A model generated the notes under the pieces. That model had not been told where the DNA came from. It made no database searches and saw only the letters and a program-made list of their open reading frames with translations. From a bacterium (GTDB lineage Bacteria; Verrucomicrobiota; Verrucomicrobiia; Limisphaerales; UBA11358), in contig JAJXYT010000048.1 in NCBI GenBank assembly GCA_021780375.1, forward strand, positions 1 to 50,840: 50,840 nt of DNA. Direction: 5' to 3'. Each line of letters begins with the position of its first letter. The first letter of the stretch is position 1. Positions 17,184 to 24,873 of the stretch are shown in pieces. Position numbers and translations under genes: made by a program.

Positions 17184-17894
17184 ATGAGCGACACCCCGGA
17201 TCAACTATTGGACAATCTGAATGCGCTGGCCACCGGATTGTTTTTGCTGACTGCTTTCGGCATCGTGGCGATGCGGCAGGCGCGCGGCGTCTTGAATTTG
17301 TTCATCCTGCAATCGCTGCTGCTCGCCGCCTCCGCCGCGTTGCTGGGATTTCGGCATCACTCGGAACATCTTTACGGCGTCGCCTTGGTGAATTTAATCA
17401 GCAAGCCGATCATCGTTCCGTGGCTTCTGCGCAAGACGGCCTCTGCGGAAATTTACACGCGCCGCGAAGTTGACCAGGTGCTGAACATTCCGACCGCGTT
17501 GCTCATTGCCCTGGGGCTGGCGATTCTCTCCTGCTTTCTGGGACAGCCATTACTGAACGCCGTTGCGCCGGAATTTCGCGGTCCCAACGTGCCGATGGGC
17601 ATTGCCGGATTGTTGATCGGCGCGTTCACGCTTTCCGTGCGGCGCGAGGCGTTGCCGCTGCTCATCGGTTTGTTGGTGATGGAAAACGGCGCGTTTCTGG
17701 CCGGCATTTCCATTTCGCGCAACCTGCCGCTGCTGGTGGAACTGGCCATCGCCACGGACGGTTTGATCATTGTGTTCATCAGCGGCGTGCTGATTCGCGC
17801 CGTCCAAAAACAAATCGGCACCACCGCCGTGGGCGAACTGGCCGGCTTGAAAGAAGTCACGGTTGAACCGGCGGAAAAGGAGGAAACGAAATGA
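17184..17894 (+). CDS. hyfE: HyfE-like (NuoK-like) membrane subunit
   Basis: 236 residues, about six to seven helices. It resembles hydrogenase-4 component E, whose C-terminal part is NuoK-like. Visible features: LFLLTAFGIVAMRQARGVLN near residues 18-37, VALVNLISKPIIVPWLLRK (about 71-89), and IGLLVMENGAFLAGISIS near residue 155, where the buried Glu corresponds to the NuoK channel glutamate. The C-terminal ~30 residues are charged and Lys/Glu-rich. It lies 6 bp after hyfC and shares an ATGA overlap with hyfF, so the operon is tightly coupled here. Confidence 0.9.
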   Translation: MSDTPDQLLDNLNALATGLFLLTAFGIVAMRQARGVLNLFILQSLLLAASAALLGFRHHSEHLYGVALVNLISKPIIVPWLLRKTASAEIYTRREVDQVLNIPTALLIALGLAILSCFLGQPLLNAVAPEFRGPNVPMGIAGLLIGAFTLSVRREALPLLIGLLVMENGAFLAGISISRNLPLLVELAIATDGLIIVFISGVLIRAVQKQIGTTAVGELAGLKEVTVEPAEKEETK

Positions 17895-19396
17895 GCGTCA
17901 TCATCGTTTTGCTGCTGCCGCTGGTTGCTGCCGCGCTCGTTTGCATTCCGTTTAAAAAGTATTGGGCCTCGGGCGTAACCGTCGTATCGTCGCTGGCGAC
18001 TTTGATTCTGGCCGCGCGGGTGGCGTGGCTGGTTTCAGATGGCAATTCCGTGACGGCAGATTTGAGCGTTGGGTGGCTCAAATGGGTTGCCGTGGACGGT
18101 TTGAGCGCGCTGATTCTGCTGTTGATTGCGTTCGTCGCCGCGACCGCGGCCATTTTCTCCGTCGGTTACATGGCGCACGGAAATTTGCAGCCGGGAAAAC
18201 TCCGGCTCTACTACATCAATTACAACCTGTTCGTCTTTTCCATGCTGGCGATTCCCGTTCTCGCCGAACCGACGCTGGTGTGGATGGTGGTCGAATTGAC
18301 CACGCTCTGTTCCGCGCTGCTCGTCTCGTTTGAAAATACGCGCGAGGCATTGGAAGCCGCCTGGAAATATGTCGTGCTCTCGCTCATGGGCGCGGGCATG
18401 GCCTTGTTCGGATTTTTAGTTTTGTTTGCGGCCATGCAAGCGTCGGGTAGCGACGATGACTACACCTGGACTAACTTGATTGCCGCCGCGCCCGCGATGC
18501 CGCCGGTTCTGTTGCAAACCGCGTTCCTGCTGATTTTAATCGGCCTCGGCACCAAGGTTGGACTTGTTCCGATGCACACCTGGTTGCCGGACGCCCACAG
18601 TCAGGCGCCCTCGCCGGTGTGCGCATTGCTCTCGGGCATCGAAACCACGTCCATCCTCTACGTCATTTTGCGGCTGTTCCCGGTGATGCAAGCCGCGCCG
18701 AACTCCCACGCCGAAACCTGGGCACTGGTCCTTGGTTTGATTTCAGTCGGCGCCGCCGCGTTTTTGCTCCTGCAAGTGAAAGATTACAAACGCATGTTCG
18801 CCTTCTCCACCGTCGAGCACATGGGCATCATTTTAACGGCGGTCGGCCTCGGCGCATCGGTCGCCGGCTACGGCGCGATGCAACAAATCGTCAGCCATTG
18901 CGTGACGAAATCCTTCTGCTTCTTCGCCGCCGGCACGGTGCTGCTCGCCGTGGAAACACGCCAAATCGCGTCGGTGCGCGGACTCATCCTTCAAGCTCCC
19001 ATTGCCGGCGCCGCGCTCGTTTTTGGCGGGCTAGCCATCGCCGGCGCGCCACCAATGGCGGTTTTTTTGAGCGAATTTTCCATTCTCAAAGCCGGGTTGA
19101 CGCAGAAACATTATGTGGCAACAGGGCTGCTGGCTATTTTCATCGTCATCGCGTTTTTCGGAGTCATGTTGCACGTCAACCGGATGGTTTTCGGCGCGCC
19201 CGACAGTAGCGGCGACGCCTCGTCGCCCCAACGTAAAAACGGTTCAACACTTCAACGCTTCAACGCTTCAACGTTGCCCTTCAGTTGCCGGCTGGCGCTG
19301 ATATTGGCCGCCGTGCCGGTGCTCGTGCTCGGCTTTTACATTCCGCAGCCGCTGCACAACTTGCTGACCCAGGCCGCCGCTGCTTTGACCAGATGA
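17891..19396 (+). CDS. hyfF: HyfF-like antiporter-type (NuoL/M/N) subunit
   Basis: 501 residues, ~14 helices. Channel residues are kept: the TM5 Glu in LVWMVVELTTLCSALLV, the TM7 Lys in GTKVGLVPMHTWLPDAHSQA, and a further Lys in LLQVKDYKRMFAFSTVEHMG. It should be a proton- or Na+-translocating membrane-arm subunit. Near the C-terminus, between HVNRMVFGAP and RLALILAAVP, lies an insertion of about 24 Ser/Thr/Asn/Gln-rich residues (encoded by 19202-19273). It is made from a GACGCCTCGTCGC repeat plus TTCAACGCT triplet-like repeats and is absent from typical HyfF proteins. The gene shares ATGA with hyfE and is followed by a MITE-like repeat. Confidence 0.9.
   Translation: MSVIIVLLLPLVAAALVCIPFKKYWASGVTVVSSLATLILAARVAWLVSDGNSVTADLSVGWLKWVAVDGLSALILLLIAFVAATAAIFSVGYMAHGNLQPGKLRLYYINYNLFVFSMLAIPVLAEPTLVWMVVELTTLCSALLVSFENTREALEAAWKYVVLSLMGAGMALFGFLVLFAAMQASGSDDDYTWTNLIAAAPAMPPVLLQTAFLLILIGLGTKVGLVPMHTWLPDAHSQAPSPVCALLSGIETTSILYVILRLFPVMQAAPNSHAETWALVLGLISVGAAAFLLLQVKDYKRMFAFSTVEHMGIILTAVGLGASVAGYGAMQQIVSHCVTKSFCFFAAGTVLLAVETRQIASVRGLILQAPIAGAALVFGGLAIAGAPPMAVFLSEFSILKAGLTQKHYVATGLLAIFIVIAFFGVMLHVNRMVFGAPDSSGDASSPQRKNGSTLQRFNASTLPFSCRLALILAAVPVLVLGFYIPQPLHNLLTQAAAALTR
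19202..19273 (+). repeat. Palindromic/low-complexity repeat inserted in frame in hyfF
   Basis: The left part reads GTAGCGGCGACGCCTCGTCG, a copy of the GACGCCTCGTCGC family found also in hyfG, hyfB and the SNF2 gene. The right part is a tandem TTCAACGC repeat also related to repeats at about 26590-26620. It falls at an inter-helix loop and preserves the frame. Confidence 0.65.
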
Positions 19397-19416
19397 AAGA
19401 TAATTTGCCAAACATC

Positions 19417-19620
19417 CGCCCTCACCCCGGCCCTCTCCCCCGGAAGAGGGAGCAGTATTCACCGCCTCTTGCCAATCTCGAACCGCTGAGTTGTCCGGCG
19501 GCGCTTTCGGTGAATAATGTAAACAATACAAAGCTGACGACTGCAAACGTGACCAACGAACTTTTTCAACGTCCCGTTTTTCCCACCCTCTCCCCGGGGG
19601 AGAGGGCCGGGGCGAGGGCG
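19417..19620. repeat. MITE-like element 1 (CCCTCACCCCGG family)
   Basis: A ~204-bp element bounded by inverted repeats: CGCCCTCACCCCGGCCCTCT at the left and the near-complement, ending AGAGGGCCGGGGCGAGGGCG, at the right. Each end is itself a small palindrome (CTCCCCCGG...). The interior is unrelated to coding sequence. It fills most of the 269-bp gap between hyfF and hyfG. Two more copies occur at 22073-22274 and 36924-37083. No transposase is inside, so it would be non-autonomous. Confidence 0.75.
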
Positions 19621-19665
19621 GACGCAAATCCAACTTTTGTTTCTCCCCCTCAACGTTGATTTCCT

Positions 19666-21276
19666 ATGACTGCCGCCGAATTGAAACAAGAAATTGACCA
19701 ACGCTGGCCCGGCCAGGTGCACTGCCCCGACTTCGGAAGCCGGGGTTCACCGTGCGAAGTGACCTGTGCCCGCACGGCGCTGCCGGAATTGTGCGGGCGT
19801 CTTTTCCTCGAATGGAGTTTCAGTTTCACCGGTTTGATTGTCGAGGAGGGCGCGAGCGAATGGCAGTTGCGTTATGTGTTTTACGGCGAGGGTGACGCCG
19901 GCTGGGTTCATGTGCTGGTCACCGCGCCCCTCGCCGAAAAGACTTTTCCGAGCATCGTCAAATTCGTTCACGCTGCCGACTGGCACGAGCGCGAAGCCGA
20001 AGACCTGTTCGGCCTGATTTTTGAAGGCCACCCGCGCCTCGGCGATTTCATCCTGCACGATGACGCCTGGCAGGAAGGCGTCGAACCGATGCGTCATCAC
20101 TTTGATCCGCAGGCGGCCATGCGCCATCGCAAACCGGATGAAGACTGGCGGCCAACGCGGATTGTTCAAGAACCCGGCGCGTTCGTGATGCCCGTCGGCC
20201 CGAAATATTCCGGCGTCACCGAATCGGTTCATTTTCTACTCGAAACGGTTGGCGAAGATGTCATCCGCTCCACGCCGCGCCTGTTTTACAAATGGCGCGC
20301 GATTGAAAAACTCGCCGAAGGCAAAACGGCCGATGAAGTTTTATTGCTGGCCGAACGATTCGCGGCAACGACGGCTTTTGCTCACGGACTCGCCTTTTGC
20401 CAGGCCGTTGAACAAATTTGTGGCGCAAACATTCCGGCGCGCGCTAAAACTCTCCGCGTGTTTCTGGCGGAACTTGAACGCCTGCGCCAGCACGCGGGCG
20501 CGATTCGGGAAATTTGCGAATCCACCGCGCTGGCCGTGGCCACCGCGCACGCGGGAATTCTGGAGGAAGATTTGCTCCGCGTTTCCGGCGAACTTACCGG
20601 CCATCGCTATCTGTTCGGCCTGCTCGCGCCCGGCGGATTGCTTTGCGATTTGCCGAACGACGCCTGTCGGCAGGCGCTCGAAAAGTCGCAGAAAGTTCTG
20701 TCACAGCTGAACGCGCTGGAACAGCGCTTGCGCGTCTCCAGCAGTTTTTTGGACCGGCTGGAAGAAGTCGGCATCGTGCCGCCGCGGACGGCGATGGTTT
20801 ATGGCCTGCTGGGACCCATTGCCCGCGCGTCGGGCATTGTTCGTGATTTGCGCCGTGGCCAGCCATATTCGGGCTACGAAAAGTTTCAATTCGACGTTCC
20901 GTGCGAGCAGGAAGGTGACGGCTACGCACGGTTGCGGATTTTGTTCGCCGAAACCCGGCAATCGGTTCGCATCATGGAGCAAGCCGTTGCCGCGCTGCGT
21001 GGCGGCGGCGCCTCGTCGCCTTTAAGTTCTGCGACGAGGGCGTCGCCGCTGCAATTTCGCGCGGGCGCGGCTTTGGGCTGGGTCGAAGCACCGCGCGGCG
21101 GCGCGTTTCATTGGGTGCGGTTGAACGAGAGTGGAAAAATTGCGCGTTATCGAATCGTGCCGCCGTCATTTGCCAATTGGCACGGCTTCCATCTCGCCGT
21201 GGAGAAATTCGCGTTCCAGGATTTCCCCATCATGCTGTCCACGTTCGATTTGTCCGTGGCGGAGAACGACCGATGA
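19666..21276 (+). CDS. hyfG: HyfG-like (NuoC-NuoD fusion) subunit lacking the [NiFe] ligands
   Basis: 536 residues. Residues ~1-170 are NuoC-like: ADWHEREAEDLFGLIFEGHP and LHDDAWQEGVEPMRHHF. Residues ~175-536 are the large-subunit fold: VGPKYSGVTESVHFLLETVG, RAIEKLAEGK, and FCQAVE. In hydrogenases the N-terminal CxxC lies just before the HS..YCQAVE motif; here the site reads AERFAATTAFAHG (residues ~229-241) with no cysteine. The C-terminal DPCxxC motif is replaced by FDLSVAENDR. With both Cys pairs gone, a NiFe centre cannot be held, so this subunit belongs to the Ehr group rather than an active hydrogenase. A ~17-residue Ser/Ala-rich stretch (GGGASSPLSSATRASP) from 21001-21053 is a repeat insertion. 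Confidence 0.9.
   Translation: MTAAELKQEIDQRWPGQVHCPDFGSRGSPCEVTCARTALPELCGRLFLEWSFSFTGLIVEEGASEWQLRYVFYGEGDAGWVHVLVTAPLAEKTFPSIVKFVHAADWHEREAEDLFGLIFEGHPRLGDFILHDDAWQEGVEPMRHHFDPQAAMRHRKPDEDWRPTRIVQEPGAFVMPVGPKYSGVTESVHFLLETVGEDVIRSTPRLFYKWRAIEKLAEGKTADEVLLLAERFAATTAFAHGLAFCQAVEQICGANIPARAKTLRVFLAELERLRQHAGAIREICESTALAVATAHAGILEEDLLRVSGELTGHRYLFGLLAPGGLLCDLPNDACRQALEKSQKVLSQLNALEQRLRVSSSFLDRLEEVGIVPPRTAMVYGLLGPIARASGIVRDLRRGQPYSGYEKFQFDVPCEQEGDGYARLRILFAETRQSVRIMEQAVAALRGGGASSPLSSATRASPLQFRAGAALGWVEAPRGGAFHWVRLNESGKIARYRIVPPSFANWHGFHLAVEKFAFQDFPIMLSTFDLSVAENDR
21001..21053 (+). repeat. GACGCCTCGTCGC-family palindrome inserted in frame in hyfG
   Basis: GGCGGCGGCGCCTCGTCGCC followed by its inverse around GCGACGAGGGCGTCGCC forms a strong hairpin. 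It encodes about 17 Gly/Ala/Ser residues in the C-terminal third of the protein and keeps the frame. The same AGTTCTGCGACGAGGGCGTC-like arm occurs in hyfB and the SNF2 gene. Confidence 0.75.
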
Positions 21277-21296
21277 CATCTTAATTCTTAAATGCT

Positions 21297-22061
21297 ATGA
21301 GCCAATGGGTCATCAACGGAATTCGCGCGGGGATCAAGACCACCGCGTATCCGGCAAAGCCGGAAGCGGCGGCGGGCGTGTCGCCCGGCCTGCCGGTCGG
21401 CGGCGATTATCCCGCAAACCAGGTTGCTTCATTGATTGAGCGCTGCCCGACAGGTGTATTCAGCCAGGCCAATGGCAAGGTGAGGGCAGACATTCGCCGC
21501 TGCATTCATTGTTACCGCTGCGTTCGCGGCGTTGAGCCTCCGGTGAATTGGGAGCAAACCTACGAGTGGGGAACTGTCCGTGACGGCCGGCATGAATTCG
21601 GCCAGCCATTCGAGCGTTCGATTCACATCTGTGTTGTGGATGCGGGCGATTGCGGCGCGTGCCTCAACGAGGTCAAGCAGCTCAACAATCCCTATTACAA
21701 CATGCACCGGCTGGGCTTTTTCATTACGCCTTCGCCACGCCACGCCGACGTGCTGCTGGTCGTCGGTCCCGTGACGGACCACATGAAATTCGCGTTGAAA
21801 AAAGTTTATGACGCCATGCCCACGCCGAAGCGGGTGATGGCCGTGGGTGCCTGCGCGGTGTCCGGCGGAGCATTCGCGGAAAGTTTCGTCTGCGCCAAAG
21901 GCGTGGCGGACGTGCTGCCGGTGGACGTGGAAGTGCCCGGCAACCCTCCACCGCCACTGGCGATTTTACACGGCCTGCTTGTCGCAGTTGGGCGTAAAAC
22001 CCCAGCCGCGTTGATTTCCCCGGCACCAAATTTCGAGAACGAAGGGCTTACGAAATCATGA
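21297..22061 (+). CDS. hyfI: HyfI/NuoB-like Fe-S subunit with N-terminal ferredoxin-like segment
   Basis: 254 residues. The N-terminal ~110 residues contain CPTGVF and RCIHCYRCVRG, the Cys pattern of a [4Fe-4S] ferredoxin-type segment. Then comes the NuoB/small-subunit fold: DAGDCGACLNEVKQLNNPYY (C119, C122), VLLVVGPVT, VGACAVSGGAF (C186) and VEVPGNPPPPLAILHGLL. The last motif is normally PGCPP; here the fourth cluster cysteine is an Asn (N216). The proximal/N2-type cluster would therefore have three Cys ligands plus an unusual fourth ligand or none. The gene starts 20 bp after hyfG and is followed by a MITE-like element. Confidence 0.88.
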   Translation: MSQWVINGIRAGIKTTAYPAKPEAAAGVSPGLPVGGDYPANQVASLIERCPTGVFSQANGKVRADIRRCIHCYRCVRGVEPPVNWEQTYEWGTVRDGRHEFGQPFERSIHICVVDAGDCGACLNEVKQLNNPYYNMHRLGFFITPSPRHADVLLVVGPVTDHMKFALKKVYDAMPTPKRVMAVGACAVSGGAFAESFVCAKGVADVLPVDVEVPGNPPPPLAILHGLLVAVGRKTPAALISPAPNFENEGLTKS

Positions 22062-22072
22062 ATGGAGTAAAC

Positions 22073-22274
22073 GTCCACCCTTACCCCGGCCCTCTCCCCC
22101 GGGAGAGGGAGAAGCGTTCGCCGCGTTCTGGTAATGCGGGCGCACTGGCTTGTTGTGGGACTTTTCCGGCGGAGGACAAGGCAGCGGTGATGAGCCGCAG
22201 AATATTCGGCTTTTGGGAAGACGCGCAATGCTGTTCCCTCTCCCCGGGGGAGAGGGCCAGGGTGAGGGCGAGCG
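22073..22274. repeat. MITE-like element 2 (CCCTCACCCCGG family)
   Basis: The left end CACCCTTACCCCGGCCCTCT and the right end GGAGAGGGCCAGGGTGAGGG are imperfect inverted repeats; the interior (~130 bp) is non-coding. It begins a dozen bases after the hyfI stop and separates it from hyfB. It matches elements at 19417 and 36924 at the ends but not in the interior. Confidence 0.72.
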
Positions 22275-22310
22275 TAATAAACCTTACTTTCGATTCAACA
22301 TATTGATGTT

Positions 22311-24599
22311 ATGGATACGCCAACGCTCATCTCGGTTTTTTTTGTGCTATGCGGCCTGGGCGTTTTGCTGTCGCTGGCGGCGCCACCGTCGCGTCAGGGC
22401 AACGTGCTGGCGTGGCTCGGATGTCTTGCCTCCGTTGCTTTGGTTTTGGCCGGCGCAAGCGCGCTGCTGGCCGGGAAAACTTTCAGCCAGCCGCTGTGGA
22501 CGTTGCCGGGATTGGCGGCGACGCTTACCTTGAAAATGGATTCGCTTTCGGCGGTGTTCATTTGCATCACCGGCCTGGTGCTCTTTCCGGCTTCCATTTT
22601 TGCGGGTAGCTGCGACGCCTCGCCGCCGGCGCGTGAAGGCGACGCCTGCGTCGCGCGAAAATCAAATAGCGATGAGGCGTCGCCTTTACCTTCTGCGACG
22701 AGGGCGTCGCAGCCGCGCGCGTTCACGGTGTTCATGTTCGGACTTTATGCGTCCATCGCCTTGGTTTTCATTGCGGGTGATGTCGTACTATTCCTGCTCG
22801 CGTGGGAAGTCATGTCGATTCTTTGCTGGCTGCTGCTTGTTTGCGGCGAGGATGGAAGATGGCAGATAGAAGATGGCAATCGAAACGCTCCATCCTCCAT
22901 CCTCCATTCTCCATCTTCATCCGGTTACTTGCTGCTGGCGATGGGCGAAGCGGGAACGCTCGCGGCGGCTCTCGGTTTTCTTCTGCTTGCGGTTGGCGCT
23001 GGCTCGCTGGATTTCGGCGCCATCAAATCGGCAGCGCCGGGTTTGGGCATGGGCGTGCAATGGGCGGTTTTCCTGCTTTCGTTTTTCGGGTTTGGCGTGA
23101 AAGCCGGACTGGTGCCGGTGAATTCGTGGCTGCCGCGCGCCTATGTCGCTGCCCCGCGCGCGTTCGTTCCGGTGCTGGCGGGCGCGACGTTGAATCTCGG
23201 CCTTTACGGAATTTTGCGCGTGAATGCCGACCTCCTGCCGGCCACGCACGCCGCGCCGGGTCTGCTCGTGCTGGCTGTCGGAACGCTTTCCGCATTGCTC
23301 GGAATTCTTTATGCGACGACGGACAACGACCTCAAAATCATGCTCGCGCACAGTTCGATTGAAAACGTGGGCATCATCGTCGCCGGCTTCGGCGCGGGCA
23401 TGGTCTTTGTAGCCACGAATCATCCGGCGCTGGAAGCGATCGCCTTTGTCGCGGCATTGTATCATTTGATCAATCATTCACTCTACAAAACGCTGTTGTT
23501 TTTCGGCGTGGGCGCGGTCGAGACGCAAACCGGCACGCGCGACATGGACAAACTTGGCGGCCTGATTAAATGGATGCCGCTGACCGCGCTCGGCTTTCTC
23601 ATCGGCACGCTGTCCATCGCTGCCTTGCCGCCATTTAACGGATTCGTCAGCGAATGGCTCACCTTGCAGACGATGCTGCGCTCGGCGGAATTGTCCTCAA
23701 CCGGCGCCAAAATGGTTTTCGCCCTGTGCGGCGCGGGACTGGCGCTCACGGCGGCACTGGCGGTGACGTGTTTTGTAAAAGTTTTTGCCATGAGCTTTTT
23801 GGGGATGCGGCGGCTGGATGAAAATCAAAAGGTGGCCGAGGCCAAATCCGGCGCACTTGCGCCCATGGCCATCCTCGCCGCGCTGTGCCTGGCGTTTGGT
23901 GTGCTGCCGACGTATGTGATTCCGGCGCTTGACGTGGCGATCCATCCGTTGGCCGGGGCGAGTGCCGCCGATGCGCTGGTGCCGCCATTCTTCGCCGCCC
24001 ATCCGGCGCAAGGTGGCCGCCCGCAAGGGCTGCCGCCCGCGTTCGTGGAAGATTTTCACAATTTGGGCGCGCAAGTCGGACAAAATGTTTTGCCCGGACG
24101 CGGTCTCGTCGTGCTGCATCGCGGCGGCGAAGCAAATCCGGTCGTGTTCGCCATGTCCACCTCCTGCATGCTGGTGGTGCTGGTCGTCCTGTTGGTTCTC
24201 ACTTATGTCGTTGTTCGCTTGTGGCTGACGCGCAGCCGTAAATTATCGCGGAAAATTCGTTGGGACGGCGGCGTGCGGCGCTTGTTGCCGGAGATGACTT
24301 ACACGGCGACGGGCTTCTCCAATCCGGTGCGGGTTATTTTCGACGCGGTGTTCCGGCCGACGACGGTGGAGGACACGCGCGAAACCGTGGCGCAGCATTT
24401 CCGCACGGCCATCATCCGCGAAAAAGAGCGCGTGCATCTGGTGGACAAACTGGTTTTCCATCCGGTCAGGACGGCGGTGATGTGGTTCGCCGGCCGTCTG
24501 GCGTTGATGCACCACGGACGCTTCAACGCCTACGCCGCCTATGCGCTGGCGACATTGCTGGTGGTGCTGGTCGTGTTTTTGTTGTTCCAGGCGTCGTGA
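22311..24599 (+). CDS. hyfB: HyfB-like antiporter-type (NuoL) subunit
   Basis: 762 residues, ~16 helices. Channel residues are kept: the TM5 Glu in FLLAWEVMSILCWLLLV, the Lys in FGVKAGLVPVNSWLPRAY, and a further Lys in DNDLKIMLAHSSIENVGI. It also has FNGFVSEWLTLQ. Two non-family insertions interrupt the N-terminal half: about 35 residues (SCDASPPAREG... to ...PSATRASQP) from 22604-22715 and about 22 residues (EDGRWQIEDGN... SSILHSPS) from 22849-22920. Both come from palindromic repeats and both fall in loops. The long C-terminal region includes an amphipathic, charged part and a final helix (ALATLLVVLVVFLLFQ). Last gene of the operon; convergent secreted-protein genes follow. Confidence 0.9.
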   Translation: MDTPTLISVFFVLCGLGVLLSLAAPPSRQGNVLAWLGCLASVALVLAGASALLAGKTFSQPLWTLPGLAATLTLKMDSLSAVFICITGLVLFPASIFAGSCDASPPAREGDACVARKSNSDEASPLPSATRASQPRAFTVFMFGLYASIALVFIAGDVVLFLLAWEVMSILCWLLLVCGEDGRWQIEDGNRNAPSSILHSPSSSGYLLLAMGEAGTLAAALGFLLLAVGAGSLDFGAIKSAAPGLGMGVQWAVFLLSFFGFGVKAGLVPVNSWLPRAYVAAPRAFVPVLAGATLNLGLYGILRVNADLLPATHAAPGLLVLAVGTLSALLGILYATTDNDLKIMLAHSSIENVGIIVAGFGAGMVFVATNHPALEAIAFVAALYHLINHSLYKTLLFFGVGAVETQTGTRDMDKLGGLIKWMPLTALGFLIGTLSIAALPPFNGFVSEWLTLQTMLRSAELSSTGAKMVFALCGAGLALTAALAVTCFVKVFAMSFLGMRRLDENQKVAEAKSGALAPMAILAALCLAFGVLPTYVIPALDVAIHPLAGASAADALVPPFFAAHPAQGGRPQGLPPAFVEDFHNLGAQVGQNVLPGRGLVVLHRGGEANPVVFAMSTSCMLVVLVVLLVLTYVVVRLWLTRSRKLSRKIRWDGGVRRLLPEMTYTATGFSNPVRVIFDAVFRPTTVEDTRETVAQHFRTAIIREKERVHLVDKLVFHPVRTAVMWFAGRLALMHHGRFNAYAAYALATLLVVLVVFLLFQAS
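22604..22715 (+). repeat. GACGCCTCGTCGC-family composite palindrome inserted in frame in hyfB
   Basis: The segment contains GCTGCGACGCCTCGCCGCC at the left, an internal GGCGACGCCTGCGTCGC palindrome, then GATGAGGCGTCGCC and finally TTCTGCGACGAGGGCGTCGC. It can form several nested hairpins. It inserts ~36 Ala/Ser/Asp-rich residues into a loop between helices without shifting the frame. Confidence 0.8.
22849..22920 (+). repeat. GATGGAAGATGG/CCATCTTCCATC palindrome inserted in frame in hyfB
   Basis: The left arm has GATGGAAGATGGCAGATAGA and the right arm has CATCCTCCATTCTCCATC. The arms are complementary and flank a short loop. A related sequence (CCATCTTCCATTCTC) occurs near 26694-26710. It adds ~24 residues between FLLVC-type and SGYLLLAMGEAG helices. 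Confidence 0.7.
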
Positions 24600-24605
24600 A
24601 AACGT

Positions 24606-24870
24606 TTTTAACCGCGGATGGACGCGGATTAAACCGCGAATTTTGCAGGTGAATTCATTGCCATCAAAACTGCGAAAATCTGCATCAGCTGCGGTCGTTT
24701 ATAATCCGTGTTCAACTTTGGCTTTTGGTTTCAATTTTTTAACCGCTCATCCGCGCTTGTCTTCGCTAATGGGCATGGCGGGCAGCCCTCCGCCCGCCGC
24801 CAGCGCGGGAGGACGCGCCCTCCGGCCTCAGCGTGAATCAGCGAAGATGAGCGGTTTTTATCTATCTTCA
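24606..24870. repeat. Nested palindromic repeats after the Ehr operon
   Basis: No gene in this convergent spacer. An outer pair, AACCGCTCATC (about 24741) and GATGAGCGGTT (about 24847), encloses a copy of the GGGCATGGCGGGCAGCCC repeat (about 24771-24800) and a GGACGCGCCCTCC arm. The first 100 bp contain AACCGCGGATGGACGCGGAT and ATAATCCGTGTTCAAC, a pair also hinted at near 28893-28925. The hairpins could terminate both the hyfB transcript and the opposing one. Confidence 0.6.
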
Positions 24871-24873
24871 TTT

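Noticed and set aside
16227..24599. Calling the operon a functional hydrogenase-4 or formate hydrogenlyase
   Set aside because: The HyfG-like subunit has no CxxC at either NiFe-binding site, and no hydrogenase maturation or formate dehydrogenase genes are nearby.
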